NCBI GenBank assembly: GCA_946122785.1
Contig: CAMGYJ010000002.1
Span: 56,631,703-56,695,702 of the forward strand
Origin: Linum tenue
Lineage: Eukaryota; Streptophyta; Magnoliopsida; Malpighiales; Linaceae
Direction: 5' to 3'
DNA: 64,000 bases
In this document: in pieces, positions 43,215 through 54,426 of the stretch
Layout: each line of letters starts with the position of its first letter
Position numbering within the stretch: position 1 is the first letter of the stretch
Made by a program: the position numbers and the translations under genes
Notes under the pieces: model-generated
The model's database searches: none
What the model saw: the letters and a program-made list of their open reading frames with translations, nothing else
What the model was told of the DNA's origin: nothing

Positions 43215-44090
43215 GGGGATTCTTCCGGGTAAGACTTGGAGGCAATTTTTGGGCGAAAAGAGAATTCGCGATGGGTAATTTGTGATTTGTCGAGTGGTTT
43301 GAGCTGAGTTCAACGACCTGATTATTTTGGTTGAATTTTTTAGAACGAACTAGTTGTTTATTGTTGATTTAGGGCATGATGATCAATACTTTATCAATTT
43401 ATCTTGGTTTTATTATGAACTAAATCCCAATTTATAAGGGAAATACCATAGGTGTAGCTATTTTTAGACTTGATGGATTCATTCATATATCTTTTCTTCC
43501 AATCTTTATTGCATGAAATTGCTTAATGTTTTATGTTGACCGACCATCAATACAATGATTTGTAGTTAATTAGGTCATTAGAGAAAGTGAGACCCTAATA
43601 ACTGAACATATTACATGTGACATAGTAACTTATCGAAGCGATAGTTGATTAAATAAGGTTCTACGTGGTCTTAGTTGGGATACCGTTCGTTAGGGCTGAT
43701 TAGTTAAATTGATGAGCTACAACAGTAGAATTTAATTTAACTGTATAGTACGTAGTAATTCCCAACAGGGATTACTAGCAACATAGAGATATCATGACTG
43801 TAAAGAGTTGGATTTAACTGATTAGAGGTAGTGAATTAATTTGGATAATGATAGGTAGTGAGTCCTGGTGTTTCTCCCAGAGCTTTCTCAATTGAATTTC
43901 CCCCGACAATTTTAATTTGCTTTGTTTGTTTAATTATTTTGCTATTAGCTAATAGTTTCATCACTCAATCCATTTTCACCTTTAGTTTACTCGATATAAT
44001 TGGTAAAACATAAAGTTGTGTAGGTCCTTGAGAGATGATACGCGAACTTTCGCTTTACTCGATATATATGCTTTTGCCCTATCAAGTTTT
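43215..44090 (+). mobile_element. LTR/leader of a second ATHILA-like gypsy element
   Basis: AT-rich sequence ending in GGTCCTTGAGAGATGATACG and a GCCCTATCAAG-type end just before the primer-binding site. The LTR start could not be placed because no second LTR copy is present. No gene was seen. Confidence 0.5.
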
Positions 44091-44108
44091 TGGCACCATT
44101 GTCGGGGA
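44091..44108 (+). promoter_or_regulatory. Primer-binding site of the gypsy element
   Basis: TGGCACCATTGTCGGGGA matches the TGGCGCCGTTGCCGGGGA-type site found in ATHILA/Tat elements, where a tRNA 3' end primes minus-strand DNA synthesis. Three positions are changed. Confidence 0.75.
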
Positions 44109-44399
44109 CTGACATACCTTATTTTTATTAATTTAGTGAGTGAACTATTTTGATCTGGGTGTTAGTGTGCAGGAGAATTTTCAGGTTTATCCTCCTCAGG
44201 CATGCCTATGTGGACAATCAACGATTTACTGCCACTAGATCCGGAGATCGAGAAGACTTGCCGGCGGAACATGAAGCATGTCAAGTTAGGGAAGCAGCCA
44301 ACCACAACTCCTAGGCCTTTTCCTAACCCAGAATCGTTAACATAGAGGGCAAGTTTCACCACCTGTTGTCCCTACACCACCGACACCACCACCGCCACC

Positions 44400-45690
44400 G
44401 CGCGTCATCGAGCTTGTTATCATGGTCGAGGAGGATCGTTCGATCACGAATCACTTGAATCGAAGGATTGGAGTCCGAGCTTCAAGTGTTGTCATTCCGG
44501 TTGGGGATGCAACCATGGAGATTACCCCGTCATTCATCAATATGATTACCAACTGGTATACTTTCTCCGGGGCCATCAATGAAGATCCTCACAAACATCT
44601 TTGAAGATCCCAATCGTATATGATGATGAATCCATCTTTGGATGTTCTCATTCTCTCTGTTAGGGAATGCATCACACTGGTTCCAGAACTAAACACCTCG
44701 TTCCATCATAACCTGGGCTCAATTTGAGTTGGCCTTTCTGGATAAGTACTTTCCTCTTGCCAAGGCAATGAAGAGATAAGAGGAAATTGTTACTTTTAAG
44801 CAAGCAAAAGATGAGAGTCTAACTGAGGCATGATAGCGCTATAAGGGGATATTGATGAGATGCCCAAGCCATGGACTTGAAGATTAGAACATGATCATAA
44901 TTTTCTTTAATGGAATCGGAAGGGAGTTCCGGGATGCCCTTAATAATGCTTCTTGAAATGATTTCACAAGAATAGAGGCACCAAGAACATATGATCTGGT
45001 AGAGAAGGTCTGTTCAGAAGCCACTTAATGGGGTAGTGAGATTCTGTGTTCGAAGAAAAGGAGGCTTGCATGAGGTTGACAAAGCTACTAACCTAGAAGC
45101 CAAGATGGATGCAAAACTGGATTCCAAGTTTGATGCACTCGAACTAAGGCTGGCCAAGATTGATCTTGGTATACAAGAGGAGATTGATTTATGTGAACTA
45201 TTTGAAGGTGCTCATCATAGGGATCTGTCTTCACCGAGAGTTGCTCAGTTGGAAGATGTATAGTATCTCAATAATCCCTGAAGTCAAGGCCAACATGGTA
45301 TGTACTCAAATACATACAACCCTCAATGGAGGAAGCATCCTAACTTTCCATGGCCAAATAACAACCCCACTGGTGCTCGCAACATCCCTCCTCCAGGTTT
45401 CCAACAATAACAGTCTCAACCCGAGAAGAAACTACAACAGGAGGAATTAATTTTGTCTCACATGCAAAAAATCGTCAATAATATGAAGGGTCTGTATCAG
45501 TTTTTCACTCAACAGCTAGACATCAACAATAATGTGAAATCATCTCTGCTAGCTACAGAGAGGCAGATGGGGCAGATGCCACAAACTTTGGCGAATATTC
45601 AAGGCAGGTTTCCTGGGACTAGACTGGCTAATACTGAGAGAAATCCAAAAGATACCAAGGTTGTGGCTTTGACATTGAAAAGTGGATAGT
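44400..45690 (+). pseudogene. ATHILA-like gag, heavily degenerate
   Basis: Pieces in several frames give EITPSFINMITNWYTFSGAI with NEDPHKHL, WAQFELAFLDKYFPLAKAMK, DESLTEA, RCPSHGL, IFFNGIGREFRDALNNAS and later MSHMQKIVNNMKGLYQFFTQ, all matching the order of the ATHILA-type gag that packages the RNA. Many stops and indels interrupt it, and part of the middle is missing near 44605. This copy is much older than the ATHILA-like element at 15 kb. Confidence 0.75.
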
Positions 45691-46029
45691 CATTGGAAGA
45701 CCCCAATAGCTTGAAGAAGGCAGCAGGTGCAAAAGACACCATCGGGAGAAGGATCATGTGCAAAAAATGAAGAATCAACTTTGCATAAGCAAACTGACAG
45801 CGATTTGCCTTCGCAGAGGGGTTCTATTTGTGCTAAACCAACAGGGGGAAGTTTGAAGAAGGAGGAGCTAAAACCTTATGAACCACCCGCACCATTCCCT
45901 CAACGGTTGATGAAGCCCTTGGAGAACCCGAACTTCAAAAAATTCTTGAATCTCTTGAAGCAATTGCACATCAACATTCCGCTAGCCGAGGCACTTAAAC
46001 AAATGCCTACATAAGCCAAATTTCTTAAG
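45691..46029 (+). pseudogene. gag-protease linker remnant
   Basis: It reads TPSGEGSCAKNEEST, LKPYEPPAPFPQRLMKPL and KFLNLLKQLHINIPLAEALK, the linker wording found between gag and protease in ATHILA elements, followed by a TAA where homologues continue with YAKFLKE. Confidence 0.75.
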
Positions 46030-46622
46030 GAATTGTTGACAAAGAAGAGGAAATGGACTGATATGAAGAAAGTAACATTCACACCAGAGTGTAGTGTTGT
46101 GATCCAGAATAACTTTCCAGAGAAGAGGGAATATCCAGGTAACTTCACCATCCCATGTATTATTGGTGAGACAAAGTTCATAAATTCGCGTTGTTATCTT
46201 GGAGTGCAGGCCCCTGACACTAGGGCGGCTAGCCTCGCGGGTTCCCCCAGAAAAAAATCATGGAAAACATAAACCTCATGTCATATTCCGTTTATAAGAA
46301 GTTGGGACTCCTAGATGTGATCAAGCCAACTCAAATCACTATACAGCTGGCTCATTGATCAGTAAAGGTTCTAAGAGGAGTGGTAGGGAACGTGCTAGCC
46401 AAGGTGGGAAAATTTATCTTCCCTGTCGACTTTGTCATTCTGGGGATGGAGAAGGACAGGGAAGTACATGTCATTCTTGGGAGACCCTTCCTAGCTACGA
46501 GTAGTGCTCTCATAGATGTTCAAAAGGGTGAGCTGACATTCAGAGTTTGTGGGGAAGAGGTAAAATTCAACGTATACCATGCAAGAAAGTACCCTAATGA
46601 CTCTGTGATGTGTTTGTTCTGA
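46030..46622 (+). pseudogene. ATHILA-like aspartic protease, active site destroyed
   Basis: It reads MKKVTFTPECSVVIQNNFPE, GNFTIPCIIGETKF, then a foreign-looking stretch, then INLMSYSVYKKLGL, QITIQLAH, KVGKFIFPVDFVILGMEKDR, VHVILGRPFLATSSALIDVQ and GELTFRVCGEEVKFNVYHA. The protease cuts the polyprotein, and its catalytic D(L/T)GAS motif should stand just before INLM. There the sequence instead has GGCTAGCCTCGCGGGTTCC and an A run, so the active site is missing. Stops also break the frame. Confidence 0.8.
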
Positions 46623-46800
46623 ATGTCATAGATCATGCACTGAAACTAGATTGAACAATGATTATGTTGTTGATTCTAAGTTTGATGATTCTGATAATGA
46701 GCTTGAACATAATGAGCTAACCATGTCAAAGAGGACACAAATTCTCAAAGCATTGCCTATGAAGGTGGGATGAGATGAAAATGATGGGCTTCCATATCCA

Positions 46801-47443
46801 ATGGTTCCATCTAGGATTCAGCGTCCGAAATTGGAACTAAAACCATTGCCTAATCACCTCAAGTATGCATATTTGGGGGGAGATTCCACTTTACCTGTGA
46901 TTGTTTCTACTGCACTGACTGATTCACAGGAACAAGAGCTCTTGAAGGTCTTACGCCAGCACATACAAGCTTTAGGTTGGACAATTGTCGATATCACATG
47001 CATTAGTCCAACATTTTGTATGCATAAGATTATTCTGGAGGAAGAGTCTAAGCCCTCAAATCAAGCACAACGAAGGCTAAACCCGCACATGAAAGAGGTA
47101 GTACGAAAGGAGGTAATGAAGCTACTAGATGCAGGTATTATTTATCATATCTTTGATAGTACATGGGTTAGTCTAGTGCATGTTGTCCCTAAAATGGGAG
47201 GAATGACAGTAGTGAGAAATGATAAGGATGAGATGATACCGAACCAAACCGTTACGGCTAGAGAGTATGTATAGATTAAAGGAAGGTAATTGAGTCGACC
47301 TGAAAGGATCACTTTCCTCTTCCTTTTATTGATCAGATGCTCGAACAGTTGGCGGGTCATTCTCATTACTACTTCTTATATGGTTACTCTGGTTATATTT
47401 AGACCCAAGTAGCACAGGAAGATCAAGAGAAAACTGCTTTACA
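46801..47443 (+). pseudogene. ATHILA-like reverse transcriptase, split by a Helitron
   Basis: It reads RPKLELKPLPNHLKYAYLGG, AQRRLNPHMKEVVRKEVMKL, LDAGIIYHIFDSTWVS, VVPKMGGMTVVRND, then a stop and frame change, KDHFPLPFIDQMLEQLAGHS, YSGYI and EDQEKTAL. The coding sequence is cut at 47443 by the Helitron; past it (51140) TGTCCTTT supplies the next codons of the usual TCPF motif (with one base lost), after which homology fades. It was already broken before the Helitron arrived, since the stops lie upstream. Confidence 0.85.
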
Positions 47444-47468
47444 TCTATCTATCTATCTATCTATCTAT
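47444..47468. repeat. (TATC)n microsatellite at the Helitron 5' end
   Basis: About six TATC units overlap the TC terminus, so the exact first base of the Helitron could shift by a repeat unit. Confidence 0.8.
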
Positions 47469-48176
47469 ACTAAATATTATGGCTATTCAAAAATAACTTC
47501 TTGCCACATAAGCACTTGGTGAATGCACAAGTTGCCAAGGTGGACAATTTTTTTTTTCAAACAAAAAACTATTTATTGATCTATTTATAAAGTTGTCTCT
47601 CTCTTCTTTTAATAATTCTACTCATTTTTACTAAAATTAAAATAAGTTAATTTTTTAGGAAACATTTAAACAAAAAACACACACCTAAGTAATAAAAAAA
47701 AAATTCGATTAAACAAACTATAAAGATGGAAACAGAGAGTGACATATATAGTATTTGTTTAACCCAAGCTGATTAAATCTGATTATGTAAATTTGCTACT
47801 CATTTTTACTAAAACTTAATAATAAGTTACATTTTGATGAAGAAAAAAAAAAACAAACACACACACAAATATTAATATTTTTCAATGCAAAATATAAACG
47901 ATGGTTATTCAACGAAAAAAAATATAAACGATGGTCTAAGAGAAAATAGACGTTTGACAATCAATCGACTTTGAGAAATGAACGATATGTCTATATGGTT
48001 TTTGCTATCAAACACTCACTTCTTTCTTATGTATATACCTATCAAATAAAACAAGTATAAATTATATTGGAAAATGTCTGAATATAAACTTGACAGAGCA
48101 ATAATTATTTTTTTTTTAAAACTTCTTATTCATTTCGATTAAATGAAAACATATTAATTATTAATGTAAACTTTTA

Positions 48177-49263
48177 GGGTGTGCCTACGGTGACATGCAT
48201 GTCACGGTGACTTGCACTTTCCGATCGACCTCAGTTAGGATTAGGTCGACCTCACATAGAATTCGGTCGACCTCATATAGGATCCGGTCGACCTCATTTA
48301 GGATTCGGTCGACCTCATATAGGATCTGGTCGACCTAATATGTTGTTTCAGTGTAAAAACAGTTCATGGTGCCTACTTTGGATATTCATATCATACAATT
48401 GGCTAGATGGAAATTGAAGACTAATGACTTGTTTTGAAGCTGGAGTGTCCCTCTACATATTGAAGTGATTGAGAGCTCGATAGGAAGTCCAGAAGACCAT
48501 TTTTGAACCTCATCAAAAGGCTATGCCAAAACTGGGAAACTGCCTAGAAATGGCTAAGTCTGGAAACGTGTTTGTGAAGCCTATTTTTGAGCTCAATTCG
48601 AGAAGCATGAATGCGAGTCGAGTCTAGGAGCCTCTACCACGTTAAATTAGGTATGTTTTTATACAAATTCAAGGAATTGGATGAAAGATTGGATATATTT
48701 AAGGCTTCAAACAAAAGGGTCGAAGTTGCTACGAAGGCTGTTTTTCTGGCAGACTTCGAGCACAAGCAAGCTGCCAGAAAAACAGCCTTCGTAGCAACTT
48801 CGAGCCTTTTGTTTGAAGCCTTAAAGATATTCAATCTTTCATTCAATGCCTTGCCTTTGTATAAAAAAATACGTAATTTAACGTGGTAAAGGCCCCTGGA
48901 CTTGACTCGCATCCATGCTTGTCAAATTGAGCTCCAAAGTAGGCTTCACAAACACGTTGCCAGACTTAGCCATTTTCAGGCAGTTTCCCAGTTTTGGCAT
49001 AGCCTTTTGGTCAGGTTCAAAAATGGTCTTCTGGACTTTCTATTGAGCTCCCAAGTACTTTAATGTGTAGAAGGACACTTCAGCTTCAAAACAAGCCTTT
49101 AATCTCCAATTTCCATCTAGCCAATTGTAAGATAGGAATCTTCAAAGTAGGCACCATGAAACTGTTTGTACACTGAAACAACTGATTAGGTCGACCTGAT
49201 CCTATATGAGGTCGACCGAAAAGTGCATGTCACCGTGACATGCATGTCACCGTAGCAAAGTCC
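48177..49263. mobile_element. Foldback MULE nested in the Helitron (perfect 9-bp TSD)
   Basis: The identical 9-mer AAACTTTTA flanks it at 48168-48176 and 49264-49272. The whole 1,087 bp is one long inverted repeat centred near 48745 (GGCTGTTTTTCTGGCAGACT against AAGCTGCCAGAAAAACAGCC). The left arm has six 21-bp GGTCGACCT-type units, the right arm two. The near-identical open frames on both strands around 48611-48912 are a result of the palindrome and are not called as genes. Confidence 0.88.
48223..48348. repeat. 21-bp GGTCGACCT minisatellite
   Basis: Six units of 21 bp, each starting G(G/A)TCGACCT. The opposite arm carries only about two. Confidence 0.85.
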
Positions 49264-49272
49264 AAACTTTTA

Positions 49273-51112
49273 ATCTGTTTCTATCCCTTTTCCCATTTTG
49301 ATTGTCTCTCTAGAAATAAAATTCAACATTGAAAATAAGAAATCAAGAAAGTATGTCAACCACCATAAAAATAAACAAAGCCCTCTTATTAGTTGCAAAT
49401 TTTTTTGAGATTTCTAATATTTGTATTCTCATAATTTATAGAGAAGGAAATGGTAATGCATACGATTTTTTTCTTTGTATGAGAATAGGAGGCAGAAATT
49501 ACACGAGACAACAATAAGATGACAAAATTTTGAGCAGTTGTAACATATTTTTGCCTGTTGACGAAAAAAGTTAATATGATCATTGTGAAGATGAGGCAAA
49601 CCAAGGCGAGGGTTGTCGATTGCTCCCTCTTCCTCCTTGATCTGAAGCTGGCAACAGGTCTCGCTTTCTCAGCGATATGTTATTGTTTGCGGTTGACTAG
49701 CCGAGTTATACTCTTTTTCCCATTCTTTTCTTAATTTTTTCCAAATTACGACTGCTGGATGGAAAATTTTCCCACTCTCGATGAGTGAATATATTTCTTC
49801 TTTGTTTTTTACTGAGAAGGATCGCCATATACTTTCATGTATATAAAATATAATTAGAAGGGTTAATTGGTTGGACTTAGGGCATACCTCATTTGGTTGA
49901 ATAATTTATCATTTTTCTTGAATGCCTATTGCAACCCGATTTCTTGAATGTTGAAATGGAAAGTAGAGTTGTGATGATTGTTTATTATATTTTATGTTCA
50001 TGATTGACATGCTACTATCAGCTAGCTATACAATGATGATCTGGTTAGTAATTAGTAGGTAGCAAAGGGGTTATTAGTAGAAGAGAACATAATTGGGGTT
50101 TTATAAAGGCCGCGAATAAGAAAGAAAATGATAATGGTGGTTTCTCGGTTGTCTGTTTCGATATTTTTTTAATTTCTACATGTTTGCGGTGACATTTGTT
50201 TGTTTCATTAAGATGAATTTTTCTGCATTGAATCCCTAACTAAAGATTGATTTTGACATGATTGTTTTCTTACAAACTACTATTTGGATTGATGCATATA
50301 TTCAGTTCACAAATGAGGAATCTGAATGATAAAATGAGTTGAGTTGTATTTAAGACTGCTCCTTTCATTGTTTGTCTATGTTGTTATTAGGTAATAAATC
50401 ACAATTCTTTTCTGCAGGAGATATGTAGCTCTCTACAAAATATAAATTATGTTTAATTATATGCAGTTTAATTTGCTGAAAATATTGCTTTAATAAGTTA
50501 GTGACAGCTGATAGTTTTGTTTGTGGTTGGTTTTGCTAGACCATTTCAAGGTAATTAAACAAGTACGTGGAAGATTGATGGACGTGGATGCTAATGAGTT
50601 TCCTCATTATTCCAAAATTGTATGTGTAAGTGATAATACACGATATTCATGGGATTTAGATCAGAATATTCTCTATTATCATATACCGACATATGAGAAG
50701 GGAGAGAAAATAAAAAGCTCTTCCCTTATTTTATTTTTATTAATTGAAGCATATTTTCTTATTCTAACTTCTTCTTTTGTGGCCATAAGTTTTTTAACTT
50801 CTTTATCACAATTCTGTGCTAAAGAATGAATAATCTCTTATGTTTATAATCTTAAAGGGCGAGTTCGATAAAAAAAATTCTAAATCAATAAAGAACCGTC
50901 TACAAAGAGCTTAGTGAATAAAATTAAAATGTTCATAAATAAACAAAAGGTATAAAAGTATGAAATAATACCTGAAATAGGTAAGTGAGATTTACAATTC
51001 CATGTATATTACCTTAGCAAACATAAATAATAATAACAATTAGAATACTATAATCTATAAAAAATACAATTAGAATACTATAACGAATTATAAAACAACC
51101 AAACAAAATACA
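49273..51112. other. Helitron interior, possible captured exon
   Basis: AT-rich. Around 50550-50710 an open stretch follows an acceptor-like TTTTGCTAG and reads FKVIKQVRGRLMDVDANEFP, HYSKIVCVSDNTRYSWDLD and NILYYHIPTYEKGE. It looks more protein-like than its surroundings and could be a captured exon, but I do not recognise the family. Confidence 0.3.
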
Positions 51113-51139
51113 CCGCCCAACGGGCGGGTAAAAAACTAG
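51113..51139 (+). other. Helitron 3' terminal hairpin and CTAG end
   Basis: A 6-bp GC stem with AAC loop, then GTAAAAAA and CTAG. This is the standard termination signal of rolling-circle transposition. Confidence 0.8.
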
Positions 51140-51639
51140 TGTCCTTTATTGATGAACATGTGTACTAAATTTGTTGTGCTAATAACATCAAATATGGTTT
51201 ACCCTATTGGCTAAATGCCTTTATTGATAATAAATTTAATCATAAATTGCAAATTTGAACTTTGGTAATGACGAATATATGTTTATTTAATTTTAGCTTA
51301 GTAAAAAATAATAAGAATTAAAATGAAAATATAACATGAAAATTTATGGATCTAACCCGAGTCTACATGGCAAAAGGTTACTTAAACGATCATAATATAA
51401 ATTAAGATAAGATAATCAAACATGTATGTTTGTATATTTCTAAATTGGTGTGTGAGAGAGAATTACGCCTCACTGAAGTTTTGAAAAGATTAGGGTAACA
51501 AGCAATTTCTTCACGTCTTTATATATTTTGTTCAACTTTTCCAACACAAGGTTTAAATAACCCAAATTAATATTGAAAGATCTTATATTTTAGAACATAA
51601 AAGAATGAAAAAGATGTCATAAATAACATAAAAGTTGTG
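51140..51639. other. AT-rich flank, no gene seen
   Basis: It begins with the rest of the split TCPF codons of the gypsy element and then shows no recognisable coding content. Confidence 0.5.
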
Positions 51640-52015
51640 TAAATACGTAATCCTTCCTCCTCTTATTAAGACTACAGAATGTTCTTGTACATTATGGTCA
51701 ATACTAGGTATATAAATAGCGATTTCAAATCCAGAGGTTAATTGTACTCTGGCAACTTTACGTAAGGCGGATTTTGGATTTTTGGGAGTGATAGTGGAAA
51801 AGTTGACAGATAGGTCACCCTTACTGCCACTCTACAGAACCGTACATGAAATTTTCACCTCATACGACTCCTCGTTGAATTCTTTCGAAGTCATTGGATC
51901 CTTTTCCTCGTTCGAGAAGCTCCTCCGTCCCGAATAGTAACTATGACAAATTCAATGACGTTTTCATGTTCCAATTGAAAACTGGAGGGAATCCCGTTTG
52001 TTTCAAAATATGAGC
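51640..52015 (-). pseudogene. rps12: Nuclear plastid DNA (NUPT): rps12 3' exon start and adjoining trans-spliced intron
   Basis: The minus strand reads plastid rps12 exon 2 from just after the trans-splice site: [35 protein letters not shown], all matching plastid ribosomal protein S12 apart from a few substitutions. Upstream of it on the same strand (51790 to about 52015) is the group II intron end with GTATGAGGTGAAAATTTCAT, GTACGGTTCTGTAGAGTGG and CAGTAAGGGTGACCTATCTG. The substitutions show it is a decayed nuclear copy of organelle DNA and not a working gene. It ends inside the exon near 51640. Both edges are estimates. Confidence 0.85.
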
Positions 52016-52420
52016 ATCACTATCTAATGGTAAAAAATTTGGATAAAAAATTGGACGCGACAATTAATCCATTATTACATTTGATCGTACAAGGTCAATT
52101 TCTTTTCAATATATATAAAATTCCCTCTTTTTATTAATTACATTGGGAATTAAAACCCACATTAAATACAATTTTTTTAAATTTAAATCGTACAATAAAA
52201 TACATTTATATCTATCTCTATATATCTCTTCCTTTTTCAGGAGCCACTTCGCTTCGACCGGCAGATTTTTTCTCTGGTGAAATCCTTCCGGTAGACTTCC
52301 TCCGGCGAAATCTCTCCGGCAAATTCCCTCTGGAAACCTGCAAAACTGTACCAGTGCTTTAAAAAGTATACCAATCCATTAGTCTAGTGGTAATGATTTT
52401 TTCTAGTGGTACGCCAGGCC
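52016..52420. other. No gene seen
   Basis: AT-rich sequence followed by a short CTTCCGGTAGACTTCC/CTCCGGCGAAATCTC stretch of repeated wording. No family was recognised. Confidence 0.4.
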
Positions 52421-53312
52421 TGATAATCTATTTGGTTCGGTTATAACTGAAACCATATAGTCGGTTCTCGGTTAACCGTTAAGCACTTTGAGCTTACCGT
52501 TAACCGCACCGTTTAAGTTAGTCAGTTAACCGCAACTCCACAGTCGGTTCTCGATTATTTTTTCGTTTAACCGGATAACCGTTAACCAAGTGATTCGACA
52601 AGTTTATACCAAAATAACCGATCGATAAGCTAACCAACAAATGACCTCCTTTTTCAATTGTGAAATTTTCTATAATTTTTCATACATACGCTTGTGTTCA
52701 TTTCTTAAGTTGTTATCATTGAATAATAATAATTTAACATAGATATATATCAAATACATAATCAACTCAATCCAACACAACTACACAATAATATCATTCT
52801 ACCGTCAAACTTTATTAAAGAAGCATACAACGTTAAAAGATCAAACAACAATTAGTCAACTCGTAGACCCCACCAAATTATATGGAAGCTTAATGTTACT
52901 AATTTTTGTCGAGCAACTATGCGCAAGTCTGACTTTTTATTGTGCTCCTTCTTAAACTCTTCCTTTAGAGTATTCTAATTTGAGTCTAATTCACTATTAC
53001 AACTAGGATAGACAAGGTTTTTCTAAGCCTTCAAGCACCCCGTTATTTTTTGCCTATGTTTGCAGCTCATTGAGGTCTATTATTGTTGGCTCTAACTATG
53101 AGAATGGTCGAAATCGGTTAGTGAGTTAACCGTTTAACCGACGATTATTAACCGTTTAACCACCAGTTAGTTGTTAGCTAAATTTGGCTACCGGGAACAG
53201 ACCGTTTACCTTTTAATCGGTTATAGGTATAACCATTAAGCATCGATTCCAGTTCGGTTATCGATTACACCATTAACGGGATAATCGTTTACCAACCCTA
53301 TGGTAGGTACCA
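52421..53312. mobile_element. Possible hAT-type element with AACCGTTAACCG repeats
   Basis: Dense GGTTAACCG and AACCGTTTAACC words fill both ends in opposite orientation, with an AT-rich centre, and the right end is TTTACCAACCCTA, a typical hAT MITE terminus. The left terminus is degraded and no target duplication is visible. Confidence 0.45.
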
Positions 53313-53470
53313 GTACAGCGCTACCACTACCATCTAGTAGTTGATAGTGGTAGCGTACCACTATCATTTGGTACCACTACCAATTACCTGATGGTAGTGG
53401 TAGCGTACCACTATCACTGGTACGCTACCATAAGAAAAATGGTACCACTAGTCGAAAACAAAAACAAAAT
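53313..53470. repeat. Clustered GGTAGCGTACCACTATCA repeats
   Basis: GTAGTGGTAGCGTACCACTA and its close or inverted forms occur several times within 160 bp, with related CTAGTGGTACGCC wording on the other side of the preceding element near 52400. Confidence 0.6.
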
Positions 53471-54043
53471 ATACCAAGAAAAAGGGAGTCGGTGACGAGA
53501 GAGAGAGCCAAGGGGGAGAGGGTGACCTCGTGGCGGCGGCAGTGGTGGGAGACGCAGGGCGACGAGAGGGCTCCAACAGGGAGAGGATGATTGCGTCGCG
53601 ATGGTGGGAGTCAGACGTCATGAAGGGCCAACGGGAGAGAGTTGCAACGGTAGGGGGTGGAGGGAGGCTGAGGATTGCGGAGGCGGCGATGGTGGATGAC
53701 TGTTGCAGGAGACAGGGGCGGCGCCGCCAACGGTGGAGGGCTGCGGTGGTGGAGGCGCGCCAGCGATGGAGGGCTACGGCGGTGGAAGGCTCTGCGATGG
53801 TGGATGGTTGCGTGAGAGAGGGAGGAGAGAGGGAGGAGAGAGGGATGAGGGGGAGAGGGAGGAGTTAGAGTTTTTTTAATTTATATGGGAGGGTAATGAT
53901 TGTGTGTGGTAAATTTTTTCAATTCCGAAAATAACATTCGTTTAATCTTAACCATCAATTTGAAAACGAGAAGAAAGAGATATAAAAAATGACGTATCCA
54001 ATGGTGGAAATGTGGGTTGTCAAACTCACAACCCCTAAAGAGT
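53471..54043. other. GA-rich and GC-rich sequence, no gene called
   Basis: It contains GGCGG, GGTGG and GAGAGAGGGAGG words that leave a long open frame by composition. No family resemblance was seen. Confidence 0.5.
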
Positions 54044-54426
54044 CAAGGTTGTCAAACCGGTTTAAGTCGTTGAGCCGGTCAAGTAAGAGGTTTGAGGTTT
54101 AATGGTCTGGTCGGGATCCGGCCGGTTTGAGTCGTTGTAGATGTTTTCTAAATATATATACAAATAATGTAGTAATTAAAGATTTAATTACTGAAATGAA
54201 ATTTATCTTACATGTATCTATTAAAAACTTATTTTCCACCGCTTAAATCTACCTAACCTTTATGACTCACCCACCATCTCCCTTTCTTCGTTCCACTTTC
54301 TCTCTTCCCCCTCTCTTCTTCTCTCTCTTTAGAGGTCAGATCGAGAGCTTTTTGAAGGTCGTTTTGAAGCCCGACTAAGGTCGAATCGGGTCCAACCGGG
54401 GATCCTATAGGGGTTTGACAACCTTA
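54044..54426. mobile_element. Small inverted-repeat element (TCAAGGTTGTCAAACC ends)
   Basis: The ends TCAAGGTTGTCAAACC and GGTTTGACAACCTTAA are inverted repeats. Subterminal GGCCGGTTTGAGTCG/TCGAATCGGGTCCAACC words resemble hAT-type MITEs. No clear target duplication was found. Confidence 0.6.

Larger units (their letters stand above)
47444..51139 (+). mobile_element. Non-autonomous Helitron
   Basis: Helitrons transpose by rolling-circle replication, insert between A and T, start with TC and end with CTRR preceded by a hairpin. Here the 5' end is TC (inside a TATC repeat, then TACTAAATATTATGGCTATTC) following A at 47443. The 3' end is CTAG followed by T at 51140, with the hairpin CCGCCC-AAC-GGGCGG at 51113-51127, 12 bases before the terminus. 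No Rep/helicase is encoded. A MULE (48177-49263) is nested inside. The insertion splits the RT of the gypsy element, and joining the flanks restores RT coding sequence, which supports both boundaries. Confidence 0.82.

Noticed and set aside
44422..44604. Small independent gene
   Set aside because: The codons match ATHILA-type gag (FINMITNWYTFSG), so it is part of the degenerate gag.
48611..48912. Two similar 92-codon frames on opposite strands
   Set aside because: They are mirror images produced by the MULE palindrome, with no recognisable protein.
53530..53868. 112-codon Arg/Gly-rich open frame
   Set aside because: Low-complexity GGCGG/GGTGG/GAGAGG composition leaves the frame open; no family resemblance and no gene signals.
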